Positions 46,556 through 62,783 of a stretch of 64,000 bases of DNA are shown here, piece by piece. The stretch spans positions 7,666,684 to 7,730,683 of the forward strand of contig NC_059268.1 of assembly GCF_017591435.1 (NCBI RefSeq), written 5' to 3'. This stretch comes from Portunus trituberculatus (Eukaryota > Arthropoda > Malacostraca > Decapoda > Portunidae). Every line of letters starts with the position of its first letter. Position 1 is the first letter of the stretch. Below the pieces are notes generated by a model. It ran no database searches. It saw only the letters and a program-made list of their open reading frames with translations, and was not told the DNA's origin. Both the position numbers and the translations under genes were made by a program.

Positions 46556-46976
46556 TAACAACTTCTCAGTGCACAGTTGAAGAGAGGTGGAGTTTTCAGA
46601 TGATTTCAAGCAATATTTTGAGAAAGAGAGGGAGAAAAATACACGAAAGAGGAACTCCATTAATGCTTCTCATGCCAACCAGCTGTAAAACATAAAATAA
46701 AGGTAGGCTTTGGAGTGAGGCAGTGCGAGGGGAGGGTGCGTGAGTTATTACGTGGAATAAAACTAACGGAAGCTTGTAACACTATGTTGTATAAAAAAAA
46801 ATGAAAAAAAGTAAAAAAGAATAGAGTACAGAAGTATTTAGAAAACTGCAGCACAAACTAGTAATGCAAAGAGTAAACTATTTTCGCACGCTTACATTCA
46901 TTTGTATTAAAGGTATATTCACATTCTGTATGCACACCTTCTCGTCTGTCTGTCTGTCTGCCTGCCTACCCACTAG

Positions 46977-46980
<4 letters not shown>

Positions 46981-47022
<42 letters not shown>
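46981..47022. repeat. (CT)n microsatellite
   Basis: 21 CT units, preceded by degenerate TCTG/CCTG units. Confidence 0.97.
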
Positions 47023-47024
<2 letters not shown>

Positions 47025-47219
47025 CTTCTTCAATTAAGTCAATGAAATATAAGTTTGAAATAGTACACGATAAAGATAAACGATATAAACTCTGGCAGTG
47101 TACTCTCCATGTATTTTGTGACGAGACTGTAGTTCTTCATTCTGTAAATTAATTTCTTAGTGTAGCTAACTAAGATGTTGTAATTGTCTTTATATAGCTG
47201 GAAAGGAAAGGATAGGGGA

Positions 47220-47221
<2 letters not shown>

Positions 47222-47275
<54 letters not shown>
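47222..47275. repeat. (TG)n microsatellite
   Basis: 27 TG units. Confidence 0.97.
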
Positions 47276-47276
<1 letters not shown>

Positions 47277-47354
47277 TTTGAGTTATTTATTAAAAAAGGG
47301 TTTTCCCTAATTTTTGTTACATTAACTGTACAAACACAACCGCTCTCTCACCAG

Positions 47355-47447
47355 CCGTCTTGTTATATTCCAATCACCGTTTCTTGATGGTGCAAATCAC
47401 GAGATATCACAGGAGTGAGAACCGAAACGGTATGGCTTGGGCTGCAG
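47355..47447 (+). CDS. Candidate 93-nt phase 1-1 coding exon
   Basis: Bounded by the acceptor CGCTCTCTCACCAG and the perfect donor CAG|GTAAGT. Only one frame is open: it starts with two bases (CC) completing a codon, gives VLLYSNHRFLMVQITRY ... NGMAWAA and leaves one base (G). That phase matches the C left by the signal-peptide exon at 44312 (C|CC, proline), and the exon length is divisible by three. I do not recognise the peptide. The open frame alone is weak evidence; the splice-site quality and phase match lift it. Confidence 0.35.
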
Positions 47448-48120
47448 GTAAGTCTGACTGGGTCTCACTCGGCCACCAGCTGTCACACCTGCAAACCCGG
47501 CTTCTTTAGATAATGTTGGTGGGCCTCCAGTAGCGCCGTGCAGTTCGTCTCCCTGTTCCCAGTCATGCAATGTTGATGGGCAGTGTTAGTCTCTGGGCAG
47601 GAGGGAGCATCACCGATGGCTGGGCAGGGGTGGTCGACTGTGTGTGTGTGTGTGTGCTTGTGTGACTGGTGACGCGGTTATCACTCATGCACCAGTGAAG
47701 GTCAAGCAAGGGCAGACAAGTCTTTTTGTTTTGCTATGAAATGACCCACCGTTTTCTGTGAGTGATGGGGATCTTTACTCCAGCATGGCAGCAAAGCGTT
47801 ACAATGTTATGGATTAGTCAATGTCGAGGCTGTAGTGAGGTTCTGAGGTCACCGACGACACCTCATGTAGAGCATCGCGTGCTCCACCTTTTCATTGTTA
47901 CGAGCAGCATTGTATAGTCATTGTGAAATAAGTGTTTTTACCAGCCTTACCCCTCCCCACTCCACAAAAATATGTCATTTGATGATTTTTCAATTGGTGA
48001 TGAATTATTGATGCTTTAATTTTTGTTTTGTTACCAAGATGATCAAAATGTTTAAAGTGTTTTTGTGATTTTATTAATGTTACTTTACCAATTGACCGAA
48101 AAATCTTGCAATAAAATCAC

Positions 48121-48227
<107 letters not shown>

Positions 48228-48492
48228 AAATCCAAGTTAATGATTCCTCATTAAGTAGATATATAAAAAAAAAAAGAAAAACAGAGAGAGAGAATCGAGC
48301 TTTATTTTGATAGACGTCATTAAGTACTGTATTTTGTATCAGAATCCAATGTTTCTGGGCTAGTGAAAGGAAAAAAATTATGTCCATTGTCTGAGGGAAA
48401 AGTGGAGCAGGACAACTAATGGCACTGTGAGGCAAAAAAGGTCATCGTCGCTGTGCCTTTCCACTTTTTGTCCTAGAAGTACTATCTGTGGT

Positions 48493-48493
<1 letters not shown>

Positions 48494-48588
<95 letters not shown>

Positions 48589-48602
48589 GTGACGGGAAAA
48601 AT

Positions 48603-48640
<38 letters not shown>
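48494..48640. repeat. (GA)n and (CT)n inverted pair
   Basis: About 45 GA units (48494-48584), a 23-bp spacer, then about 16 CT units (48608-48640). The two arrays are complementary and can pair as a hairpin. Confidence 0.95.
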
Positions 48641-48643
<3 letters not shown>

Positions 48644-49715
48644 TTCATTTGTCTATCTATCTAACTCTTATCATTTGTCGTATACCGCAAGACAACTTTC
48701 TTCCAATGAATAGTGTTGCGGCGGTCATTCAGTGCCTCCCCGTGATGGTGCGGTCGTCATTCAGTGCTCTGTCAGCTTAGAATGTTGCCTGGTTTGAGAT
48801 GTGATATTTGTTCTGGGCTCTTGAACTCAATATACGAGTGTGTCCGTCAAGGGATTTGTGAAGTTTATTTTACTGTATTTCATTGGTTTGTGTATTTGTT
48901 TATTCATTTTGTTAATATTTACATGCCTTGTTGTCTTGTTTGCACGTTTTGGCTACACATGTTATAGGATTAAGGCAATTGTGATGAAAAATATTGCTTA
49001 TTCTCTTTTTTGTGTTGTGTTTGGTGGTTCTGATTTTTCGTTGGTGACGGTGCTGTAATGGGCCAAGTGCAAAGCAAATCGTCATGTGGAACCAGATTAT
49101 GAAGATTATGTGTGGTGACTTCATCTCTTATTTCTAATTCTGTCTATTGAATTTTGTTTTGTACAATTACGAATATTTTCAGGATTTTGCATTTGTTGCT
49201 GTGTATTGAAGTAAAAATAATTTCGTACATTTTTGTGCATATCAAGTTCAGTGGTATAAAACTATTTTTATCACGTTTTCCTTTCGTGATCTAATATTTT
49301 GAACGCTTACCACACAGACTCGGTAAATATTTCTAACTCTAATAGCTATGTTTTACTCAGCATGTTCTGTATTGCCATCACTTTTAGGGATTGTTAGCAT
49401 GACAGTCTGTGCCTTGAAAGCTGAACGCAGGAATCCACCTTCATATCTTGTAGGAATACATTTATATGACTTAAATGGAGGAGATCATGATTAGCCTTTT
49501 CTCTCCTCTGTATCCTTCTGATTCTGAAATCCGTCAAGTTTAGCATTGGGGAAAGCATCAACCTTTCATTCCTTGCAATGCACACCACCGTGCAGGGCTG
49601 ACCACTGATGTCAAAATCAGGATGCTGAGGCCATAAATGGAGTAATGCTTAGCCAAGACTTTTGCGATGTTCTCTTTGGTAAAGATAATGATGATGAAAA
49701 GGAGTGGCCACCAAT
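48641..49715. other. Unique DNA, no gene seen
   Basis: The word GTCATTCAGTGC occurs twice at 48724-48768, each after a GCGGTCG/GCGGCG-like lead. Otherwise no structure recognised. Confidence 0.45.
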
Positions 49716-49972
49716 TCAGGATAATTGAAATGAGTTTGCCGCACAGACCGTGTAGGAATGGCTCCTTGCATCGCCATCCAGGCTGAGCCTCCTGCCCTGG
49801 CCGCCCTGAGGTAGCGCTGACGAAGGAGGCTGAGCCGCCACCATAACGGTATTGCCTCCGCCCTGTAATGGGATGAGGGCCAAACCAGGTGTGTTAGTAA
49901 TATTATTGACTGCATCGCCGGCTTTAGCGCCTGCCGTGAGGGGCGGAAGGAACGAGACCACATGGCCACAAC
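49716..49972 (-). CDS. Possible 3'-terminal coding exon (low confidence)
   Basis: On the minus strand GGTTTTCCTTCAG is a good acceptor and opens a frame of about 85 codons to a TGA at 49716. The translation is Gly/Ala/Pro/Ser-rich (for example NNITNTPGLALIPLQGGGNT and VMVAAQPPSSALPQGGQGRR) and free of microsatellite. No domain is recognised. The plus strand is also open here (from 49852), so this may be GC-rich chance. Confidence 0.22.
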
Positions 49973-50069
49973 CTGAAGGAAAACCTTGTATGGTTAGAGA
50001 CACTCTTGGAGGGCGTCACTGGCTGAGCGACGACCACTACATGCACGCTTTCCCAATAGTACGAACGAT

Positions 50070-50071
<2 letters not shown>

Positions 50072-50129
<58 letters not shown>
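50072..50129. repeat. (GT)n microsatellite
   Basis: 29 GT units. Confidence 0.97.
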
Positions 50130-50131
<2 letters not shown>

Positions 50132-50530
50132 TGAACGAGAGGGATCTGAGGGTATTGGGTTGTGGCGCGGAGGTTTTATGCGATCTGTGTGGTGTTGGAG
50201 TTATGGAGCAATTTGTGCATGTTCATCTGCGGCCGTGCGTGAAGAGAATTCTCGTGCTGGTCATTACACATGTTTGTTGTGGCCACGAGACGCTGCACAC
50301 TACAGGCTTGAGGAGGTACCGCTGTAATGATAACATCCGCTCTGATATTCATGATAGGATTAATTAGCGAATTGCATATGTTATTAACAATTGGTTAGGT
50401 AAGCGGAACGATGAATGGCATCTCACCAAAGCAGCAACTTGGAGATGAAAGGCGAGAGGCGATGGAATGTTGCTTTTTATCACTCGAGATGCAGAGATGA
50501 AAGAAGAGAAGGAAGGAAAAGAAAGGGAAG

Positions 50531-50710
<180 letters not shown>

Positions 50711-50969
50711 TGACAAGTTGCAATTCATTAACTATTTTCTCTAGCACACCAAAGTGGTTGTACGGTAAAGCCACGAGGGAAGCAGGTAGGGATGAGCTTG
50801 ACTTGAGAAGAGAAAGAGTTGGTTAAGGAAGAGTGAAAACAGGGAGGTGAAAGAGGTAAGGGATGGGAGTAGTAAGGAGAGATAAGCCGAGGGGGGCCAT
50901 TGACCGCAACAGGGACGAGCAGGCGAGTGGCTAAAACTGCCGTCTGGAATTGTCTGTGAGAAGCCGGCG

Positions 50970-50988
50970 AGCGAGGAAGAGGAGGAGC

Positions 50989-51022
<34 letters not shown>

Positions 51023-51071
51023 AGGGGAGAAGAAGCAGGAGGAGAAAGAGAAAGAGGAAGAGGAGGAGATG
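50970..51071. repeat. Polypurine (GGA/GAA)n tract
   Basis: About 100 bp of imperfect GAG/GGA/GAA units on the plus strand. Confidence 0.85.
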
Positions 51072-51550
51072 ATGCTTAGTTATGTGGACACGTCTTCACA
51101 CATTCATTAATTTGTGCATGCATGAGTTAAGTGCAGTTTCTGAGTCCCAACCAACTATAGCAGCCTGCCTCATATCCACTCATATTACGTAGAGCTGCTC
51201 AAATCCCTATTCATTTTGGAGTGAATTGTATTTGTGTGGGTAACGTAGTGGAAATAGTTGGATGAATGTGATGGAATGAGAGGCACGTGAGGAGGAGAGG
51301 CTGGGCTGGGCTGTAGTGGCGAGGGAGACGTTTTCTGTCATCCATTACACCAGTCACGCCTCCTCTCCTCTCCCGCCGGGGACTCGGGTAACACACTGTG
51401 GCTTGGTGAGGCAGGGCAGGAGGGGCTTCAACAGAGGGGTGGAGAGAGGGTAGACTTGTGACGCAGCGTGGAATGTAATGGATGTGTATTGCATTTTATC
51501 TTACTGTAATCGTAATGCGCTGTGAGTTGTAGCGTCTCTAAAGGAGAGCC

Positions 51551-51650
51551 TTGAAAATTTCGAGGCCTTTTCTTTTGCAGCTGGCACTTCAGTGGGCTTT
51601 TCTTTCGCGCCTTTTGTTGCCTTAGACCAGTAGCCCTCTCACGTAAAGAG
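51551..51650 (-). repeat. Interspersed repeat family D, copy 2
   Basis: CTGGCACTTCAGTGGGC, CGCGCCTTTTGTTGCC and AGCCCTCTCACGTAAA match, in order and spacing, the copy at 19915-20009. It is followed by an A-run. Confidence 0.55.
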
Positions 51651-51964
51651 AAGAAAAAAAAACGTTGATTTTGTTCCGGAGTAAATAAAAACAAAGATCA
51701 GGTTGGGATTGAAACTGAGAATAGACGATGTAATGTGGATGGAACCAAGAACTCTTCCTATGATATTAGAAGCACGAGTCTGTTATGGGAGAAATTGTCT
51801 GTTAGAGAACAGATAGTGTTGTATAAGTACAAAATGGGATTTTGTAATATAAGTAGCAATGCGAATGGCGCATATGAAGGTCATTTACCGTGATATGAAA
51901 TCCATAGCGTGGCGACAGTATTTGACATCCCCATTCCATAGTGAATAATTCTGAAATAAATGTT

Positions 51965-51965
<1 letters not shown>

Positions 51966-52052
<87 letters not shown>
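51966..52052. repeat. (AG)n microsatellite
   Basis: About 43 AG units. Confidence 0.97.
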
Positions 52053-53179
<1,127 letters not shown>

Positions 53180-53232
53180 CAGTAAAATACTTCAGTGGGT
53201 CTGGACTAAAATCTAATCTAACAGACTAGTCC

Positions 53233-53352
<120 letters not shown>

Positions 53353-53482
53353 CTCTCTCTCCACTATTCATTCTCTTCCTTTCAGCTGAATTTTTTTCTC
53401 TTCCACGTTCCTTTATGTTGTCTGTTCCCTCACTTCTATTCAGCTTTTCTTCCGTCTTTCCTCCACCTCATATCCTTTTTCA

Positions 53483-53640
53483 GAATGGCAAATGAAATTC
53501 AATGTCGATAAATGCAAAGTACTTCATAATGCAAGCAATAATCATCATTGAATATTCAGTGAAAGGCAAGCACCATTCTGTGATGAGCGACGAAAAGGAC
53601 TTTGGTATCTTAATATTAAGTGGTCTGAAGTTCGTTAAAG
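53483..53640 (+). pseudogene. Reverse-transcriptase fragment of a second LINE
   Basis: Frame 1 gives EWQMKFNVDKCKVLHNASNN, the block after the catalytic Asp pair in many non-LTR polymerases. A two-base loss near 53548 shifts to a frame giving EYSVKGKHHSVMSDEKDFGI LILSGLK, matching the usual DEEKDLG(I/V)-type block. Both ends are truncated: pyrimidine-rich DNA precedes it and unrecognised AT-rich DNA follows. The block order is right for a LINE of a different type from the one at 35632-37144. Confidence 0.75.
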
Positions 53641-53712
53641 TTAAAATGGCTTGGCTTTATAAAACTTATCTTTGTAAATTAAACAATGATGGTAATGTTG
53701 AAGCTTTACAAT

Positions 53713-54001
53713 GATATGGTAGCTCAGTGGTTAGAGCGCTGGCTTCACAAGCCAGAGGACCGGGATTCGATTCCCAGGCCGGGTGGAGATATTTGGGTGT
53801 GTCTCCTTTCACGTGTAGCCCCTGTTCACCTAGCAGTGAGTAGGTACGGGATGTAAATCGAGAAGTTGTGACCTTGTTGTCCCGGTGTGTGGTATGTGCC
53901 TGGTCTCAGGCCTATCCGAAGATCGGAAATAATGAGCTCTGAGCTCGTTCCGTAGGGTAACGTCTGGCTGTCTCGTCAGAGACTGCAGCAGATCAAACAG
54001 C
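53713..54001 (+). mobile_element. tRNA-derived SINE, family A copy 3
   Basis: A-box TAGCTCAGTGG, anticodon stem CTGGC/GCCAG with loop TTCACAA, degenerate B-box GATTCGATTCC, A linker, central domain and GGTAACGTCTGG. This is the only copy with no (AC)n on either side. Its tail GCAGCAGATCAA is partly duplicated (again at 54006-54017) through a CAG run. It lies about 70 bp after the LINE fragment. Confidence 0.9.
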
Positions 54002-54017
54002 AGCAGCAGCAGATCAA

Positions 54018-55151
54018 TTTTGATAACCAACGCCACGAAGAAGATACTGGAAAATTATAAATGATACAATGTAAAATGATAGGTCGGTTGATGACCATTC
54101 TCTCTGGAAATTGGTAAAAAAAAAAAACTTTTGTCTCAAAGCAAAAAATGCAAGGTGACGTACAGTGTAGTAGAAATAGTTGGAATATTAAAAAAATTCG
54201 ATTATGTTGATGCAGATTTGCAATGGATCCATAAATATATCATGTTAGCTGATAAATGTTTTACGTTAAATGAAACCAGGGTATCTTTAATCACGTAGTA
54301 ACGTTTGAAGCTCTTTGTACTCTCCAGTGCTACCAATAATGCAGCAATTGTATCTTCTAAAAGTAGATTGAGAAAACCTTTTGAAATTCAAACCACACAA
54401 CTTAATTACTAAACACTGTTGTAGAAAATCGGTATTAGAATTCGTTCGTGTTTATCCGAATGTCACTTTACTGAGTTTTTGCAGGCGTCGAGCACCAAAG
54501 ATAGAGGAAGCAAGACTGGTGACACTTCTGTACATTGAAAATTCTCGGGCTATTCATAATACACTACTATTTGACTTTCCATCTCTGGCTGGAGTGAGTT
54601 CTGGATGGAGAGGAGCCTTCATCCATGCTGTCCTATTTCTTTCATTATATGATAAATAGCATAAATCCCTTAAGCACCCTTAGAAGGACTAATACGTATA
54701 CATTTTTTACTCATTTGTGTTCCTTTGTGTTCCTCCATCCCTTTCTCTTTCTCCTCCTTTTCATCATCATCATCACCGTCATAACCTCGTTTCTCAAAGT
54801 GAGCCCTACAAGAGCGGAGGGAAGCACCGAGGGGAGAACAAAAGCCGTCAGAAAAATAGATCCACCACCACCAGCCACCCCATCATTACCACACCATTCC
54901 ACACCCCAAGCTGCTCCACGCCCCACGGCCCCGCAGCCCCCGCCTCTCACCGACGCCCCGCGAGTGTACCATTGACGCATTGTGTGACACTTTCCAGACA
55001 CATTAAGGCCGTTACCAGTGCTTAATACAGAGAGATGGGACGCTCCTCAGAAAACGGTGTGAGAGGGAACGCTATTACACTCCTACAAGTCTACAATATT
55101 TGATGCCCGTGTTAGTTGTTATGAGTTATATTTAGTTTACTGTGGATGTTG

Positions 55152-55152
<1 letters not shown>
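54018..55152. other. Unique DNA, no gene seen
   Basis: The 92-codon plus frame at 54381-54659 has no known domain. GC-rich CCACC/CCCC DNA at 54850-54970 yields proline-rich frames on the plus strand. Confidence 0.45.

Positions 55153-55236
<84 letters not shown>
55153..55236. repeat. (AC)n microsatellite
   Basis: 42 AC units, preceded by GGATGTTGAAACAC as at 40680. Confidence 0.97.
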
Positions 55237-55644
55237 GTTAATTGATGTTTGCGTTTGGGTTTTACTACGTTAGTGTCATCAATTTATTGTGCATTAAATA
55301 CTTGCCGGTGAAATAGTTTTGTAGTGAATGTATTAACCATATTATTTTTGCCCGGGGTTTTATTCTCTTTTTCTTTACTATATTGTAGATCAGCATGTAT
55401 TTCTAGCTCTTTCACACACACAGTTACTATACCGGCAAAGAATGGGTGAGAACTGTCAATGTATCGTCATAAGCGGGAGGCGTAAGGCACTGATGTGTTT
55501 CCCTGTGTTTAGGTGAACGGATCAGCATCATGAGAAAACGAACGCACGTTGTTGGTTTCTCTTGAAGGCACGGATGACTGAGAGAAGAAAATATTAAAGC
55601 TATTGTTATTGTTACTTTTATTATGCTTATTATTATTGTTATTG

Positions 55645-57673
<2,029 letters not shown>

Positions 57674-57885
57674 TTAACCCCGTCAATACTGGGACACATT
57701 TTTACCTTGAGATATGTGTACGATTAAACCATTTTATTGACATTAGCAAGTGTCTAGGAGGTCAGAAGGTTAATGGCCACAGTCTTCACTATCTCAATCC
57801 CACACATGAGTTTCTACAGCTGTATGAAACTACTAAACAGTAAGCAGAATGAATATGGAAACGCGTCATGGTACTAAGGAGTTAA
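57674..57885 (+). mobile_element. piggyBac-like MITE, copy 2 (TTAA target)
   Basis: TTAA at both ends (57674-57677 and 57882-57885), with inner ends CCCCGTCAATACTGGGAC and the complement of CTCCTTAGTACCATGACGCG. Shared interior words with copy 1 (reverse strand) include TACGATTA, CATTTTATTGACAT-like, GGAGGTCAGAAG, CACTAT and GAGTTTCTACAGCTGTAT. Non-coding. Confidence 0.8.
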
Positions 57886-58313
57886 CCATGCACAGTTCGA
57901 TGCTATTTCCAAGATTCACCAGATTCAACACCCGTCGATTGTAGTCCATTATGACACGTCGATAACTATGTATTGGTGTGTCCAAACTTATGGATCACCT
58001 GTACTATATCCATTGTCCATATCGCATAAAACTGAGACCACGATGACCGCCACTCTTGTCACAGTAAGAAGTTATTTCCGACCCACCGTTAGAGGCAGTA
58101 ATGGGTGGCCAAATGTACCTCACGGCTCGCCACGTAGAAATTACTTGATGGAAAAAAAAAAGCTGAACCTGAATAAAGTGAGAACAATTTTCATTATCGT
58201 AAAATGTAGTGATATGTTGTGGAGGAGAAATTTTCCGGCGCTGGACAGAGAAGATCGCCAGCAGTAAATGTTGTGGTGATGGTGGTGGTGGTAGTGGTAA
58301 CAGCAGCAGCAGT

Positions 58314-58541
<228 letters not shown>

Positions 58542-58791
58542 TGTTGATGTAACAGTACTCGACGAAATACCAAACAAACACCTTGAACGATATGTCAAAA
58601 GAATGGACGTCAGAGTGAAAAATAGTGAAAGAATTGCTTGGAACGAGAAGGAAGTTAAATAATTTGGCGCTGCGACTCTATCGGTTCGGTGAGGTGTTGG
58701 TGGACCGGTTTAGGTAGTCGCGTGAGATCGAACACAGACTGGGTTCATTCTTTTCTCTGAGTGGCAAGTTGACAGTCAATCTATTCTGCCA

Positions 58792-58794
<3 letters not shown>

Positions 58795-58862
<68 letters not shown>
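58795..58862. repeat. (GA)n microsatellite
   Basis: 34 GA units. Confidence 0.97.
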
Positions 58863-58865
<3 letters not shown>

Positions 58866-60286
58866 GCTACATGTGAGTAAATATAGCTGAGGCGAGATGG
58901 GGAGAGGTTCATCATCAACCTCTGTTTGTCCGACAAGAAAAAAAAAAAAAAAAGGAGGCTTTCAGTTTTTTCTTTTGTCTTTCGTCTGGCTGATGTTTTC
59001 CTCTCCGAAGTGGACAGGTTTTCGCATCTCACATCGCCTCATCCTCTGCCTATCTTTCTGCTGTACTAGAGATATTTTCTGTAAGTTTATTCCTGTAATG
59101 AGAAATGTGTTGCTTTCGAGAATGAAGGCAAGCTAACTATGTGGTGCAATTTATGTAGTTTGTGGAGATATAGAATCAATGTTGTGTTTGGGAAATGGAG
59201 AAAAGATTGCGTCATAGAAAATCATGCAGATTGTGTGCCATTCTTCAGGATAAAATTTCACTGTGTTCTATTTTACCCATGTTGACATTTTAATGATTGT
59301 ATTCTTTTATTGAGTTCTCTGATATATTGTTGGTATGTTAGGATGCTTCTTTCTATCCTTTTAGGGAGACGAAAGTAATTTAGTCTATTTCATTCTTACT
59401 TTTTAATAAATAGAAAAACATCCATTGATTCCCTTACATATCTCTCTCGTCTCTCTTGTCTTCAAAGTGATATAGCATTATACACATACTTTCCTCTTTC
59501 CTCACACTGCAGAACCATTCCATGCTAATGGGTAATGCCGGACAGCCCCCGATTCTGAAGCTCTGTTCTAATCCGATACCGCCCCTCGTTCATTTTTATG
59601 GTGTCGGGTTGCAAGATGTACATTCGGACCACATTCGGCTTGGACTCACTACTGCTTAATGGGCTGCCCCAAAAATCCCTGCAGGAACTACTCTGCTACT
59701 CGTTGTTTGTGATGTACCTGTTTGTTTGGACGGAAGAGCTTAGGAAAGGAAGCCCAGAACGTTCAGAAGAGTGCACAGATGACTCTGAATATATGTGCAA
59801 GTTAGAACATTTTCGTCTGACATCTGCTATTGGTTCGCTGTCTCTGAAAGGTCGGACATGTTTAAAAGTGCTGGAAAAGAAATGGTGTTCCCATAAAGTT
59901 CACTCCACGTGTAAAGGAAATGATCAGGAAGTTTGAAAATGGTGATGAGGTGATGTGCGCTGAGCCGCTGCGTCAATACGTGCAGGGAGCGACAAGGGTG
60001 GACCTGGTGACTCCTGGTGGGCACTTCCCGGCAGTCCTGCTCCTCCTACCAAGCCGGCACGCTTCCTCCTCATAGTGCACATATCATCACTAATGCAGCC
60101 CAGCAAACCCTTAGAGATGGAGTTCTGGGAAGCAGCCTGAGGTCGCTACCAGGAAAGACGTGTGGAGGTTTCCTTTCTACGCTCTGGGATTGGTGATTCA
60201 TATAACCAATTACATTTTTCCTATTTTGTCTCGGCTGTCGGCAATCCCCGCCATTACTCAAGGAGGCACTGACATGGAAAACTTAT
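58863..60286. other. Unique DNA, open frame without domain
   Basis: A 112-codon plus frame (59598-59936) is free of low complexity, but no family, signal or splice context is evident. GC-rich patches lie at 59530-59600 and 59950-60070. Confidence 0.4.
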
Positions 60287-60456
60287 CGCTGCTGCTGATA
60301 CTGCTGCTGCTGTTGTTATTGTTGCTGCCGCTGTTGTTGTTGTTGTTGCTGCTGCTGCTGTTATTGTTGCTGTTGTTGTTGTTGATGCTGTCGTTGTTGT
60401 TGCTGTTGCTGTTGTTGTTATTGCTGCTGCTGTTGTTGTTGTTGCTGTTGCTGCTG
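60287..60456. repeat. Mixed (GCT/GTT)n trinucleotide array
   Basis: About 170 bp of interleaved GCT and GTT units; leucine-rich in one frame as an artefact. Confidence 0.95.
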
Positions 60457-60889
60457 TACTCTCACTGTGGAAGGATGTCTGGTTTCTGGTGTAGTTGCTG
60501 CCTTTAGCTTCATTACCTTCGCTTCATTCAGTTTAATTTGGCGAATCATTAGCTGGTGAATGGATAACAATGAATTAATTAGCAAGCGCTGGGACGTGTT
60601 TCACTTAACAGGCACTATTGAATCACCAAGATTACCTATTTGCTTATTTTAGAATATTCTCTGTGGCGTCCTTTGTTTTCTCTTCCTTGCAACTCTTTGA
60701 GAAGGTAAAACTGACTTTCTTTTTTCTAATCTTCTTTTCATCTTTATAGAAGAGCTCGTAGAAGAATTTTATTCAAACCATTTTTTTTCCCTTCATAACG
60801 TGGGCCTTTCTCCATTTGTGTGAAAAACAGGATTGGATTTTTTCTTATGTGCGAGAGAGAGAAGGTAAGGCCACTTGAGTATTTTTTGC

Positions 60890-61720
60890 CCAGCGTTTCT
60901 TTTTCGATCTTACCTTCCGTGCACCTTTACCTTCACCTTTGCCTCACTTCCTCCCTCACACTTTTTCCCTCATAGCAGCCTTTTTGCTCACATCCTCCCC
61001 ATTACCCTTTCCCTCATGCCTGCCTTCATATCGTCTAACATATATTTCTTGCCGTACTCTTTCCTCCCACACACTCCCTCTTCTCTTACCTACACTTCCT
61101 TCCCACACACACATAGTCTCCTGTACCTCGTCTCTTATGATCTTCTCTCTTACACTATTCTTCTCCCACACTCGTATCTCCTTCCTCTTCCTTCATAACT
61201 TATCTCTCATGCATCCTCCTGTATACCTCGTGCCCCACTCCTCCTTCGCCTTCTCCCTCCTCTTTCGCCTTCTCTCTCTCCTCCTCCTCCTCCTCCTCCT
61301 CCTTCTGCCGCGTCCATCTCGCCATTTCATCATAACACGCTGCGTGACGGCCAGCTTTGGGCCCTTAGTGCATTAATTCATGAAATGTCTCAACTTCCTC
61401 TTCTACCTCCTTTCTCTCCCTTCCTCTTCCCCACTTTTCCTTTCCCCCTTCTTCCTTTCCTTCTTCTTTCTACCGTCCTTTCCTCTCATTCTTCCTTTCT
61501 GCCTCCCTGCGTTCCTTCCTCATCGTTCACCTCGCCTTTCTTCTCCCTTCTTCCCACTCTTTTTCTCATTCTTCTTTTCTACCTCCATCCCTTCCTTCCT
61601 TCCTTTCTCCCTCATGTCCACTTCACTTTCCTTCTCCCTTCTCACTCTTTCTTTCATTCTTCCTTTACCTCCCTAGTACCCTCCCTTCTACTCCTCCCTC
61701 TCTCCCTCTCCGTCCTGCAG
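60890..61720. repeat. Long polypyrimidine-biased tract
   Basis: About 830 bp in which the plus strand is dominated by C and T: CCTTC, CTCCC and TTCTTCC words, with a (CCT)n core at 61280-61302. Local similarity between CCTTCTCCCTTCT-like blocks suggests decayed tandem repetition. Confidence 0.75.
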
Positions 61721-62351
<631 letters not shown>

Positions 62352-62444
62352 GGTCCTTTCCTGTCACTCATTAAGTTAAGGTACACATTCCTCTCAAATT
62401 GCAAAAATATCCACTGATAGGCGAGTGAAATAGTAATGTTGATG

Positions 62445-62500
62445 ATTCTGATAATAATAGTAATGATAGTAGTAGTAGCAGCAGCAGCAGTAGTAGCAGC

Positions 62501-62550
<50 letters not shown>

Positions 62551-62551
62551 C

Positions 62552-62592
<41 letters not shown>

Positions 62593-62623
62593 CAGTAGTA
62601 GTAGCAGTAGTAGTAGTAGTAGC

Positions 62624-62708
<85 letters not shown>

Positions 62709-62738
62709 ATAATAGTAACAATGATAATAATAATAATG

Positions 62739-62783
<45 letters not shown>
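62445..62783. repeat. (AGT)n with AGC variants, then (AAT)n
   Basis: AGT/AGC units at about 62465-62706 shift to AAT units at 62707-62783. Confidence 0.97.

Noticed and set aside
59598..59936. 112-codon plus frame as a gene
   Set aside because: No domain or context; kept only as a note in the interval entry.
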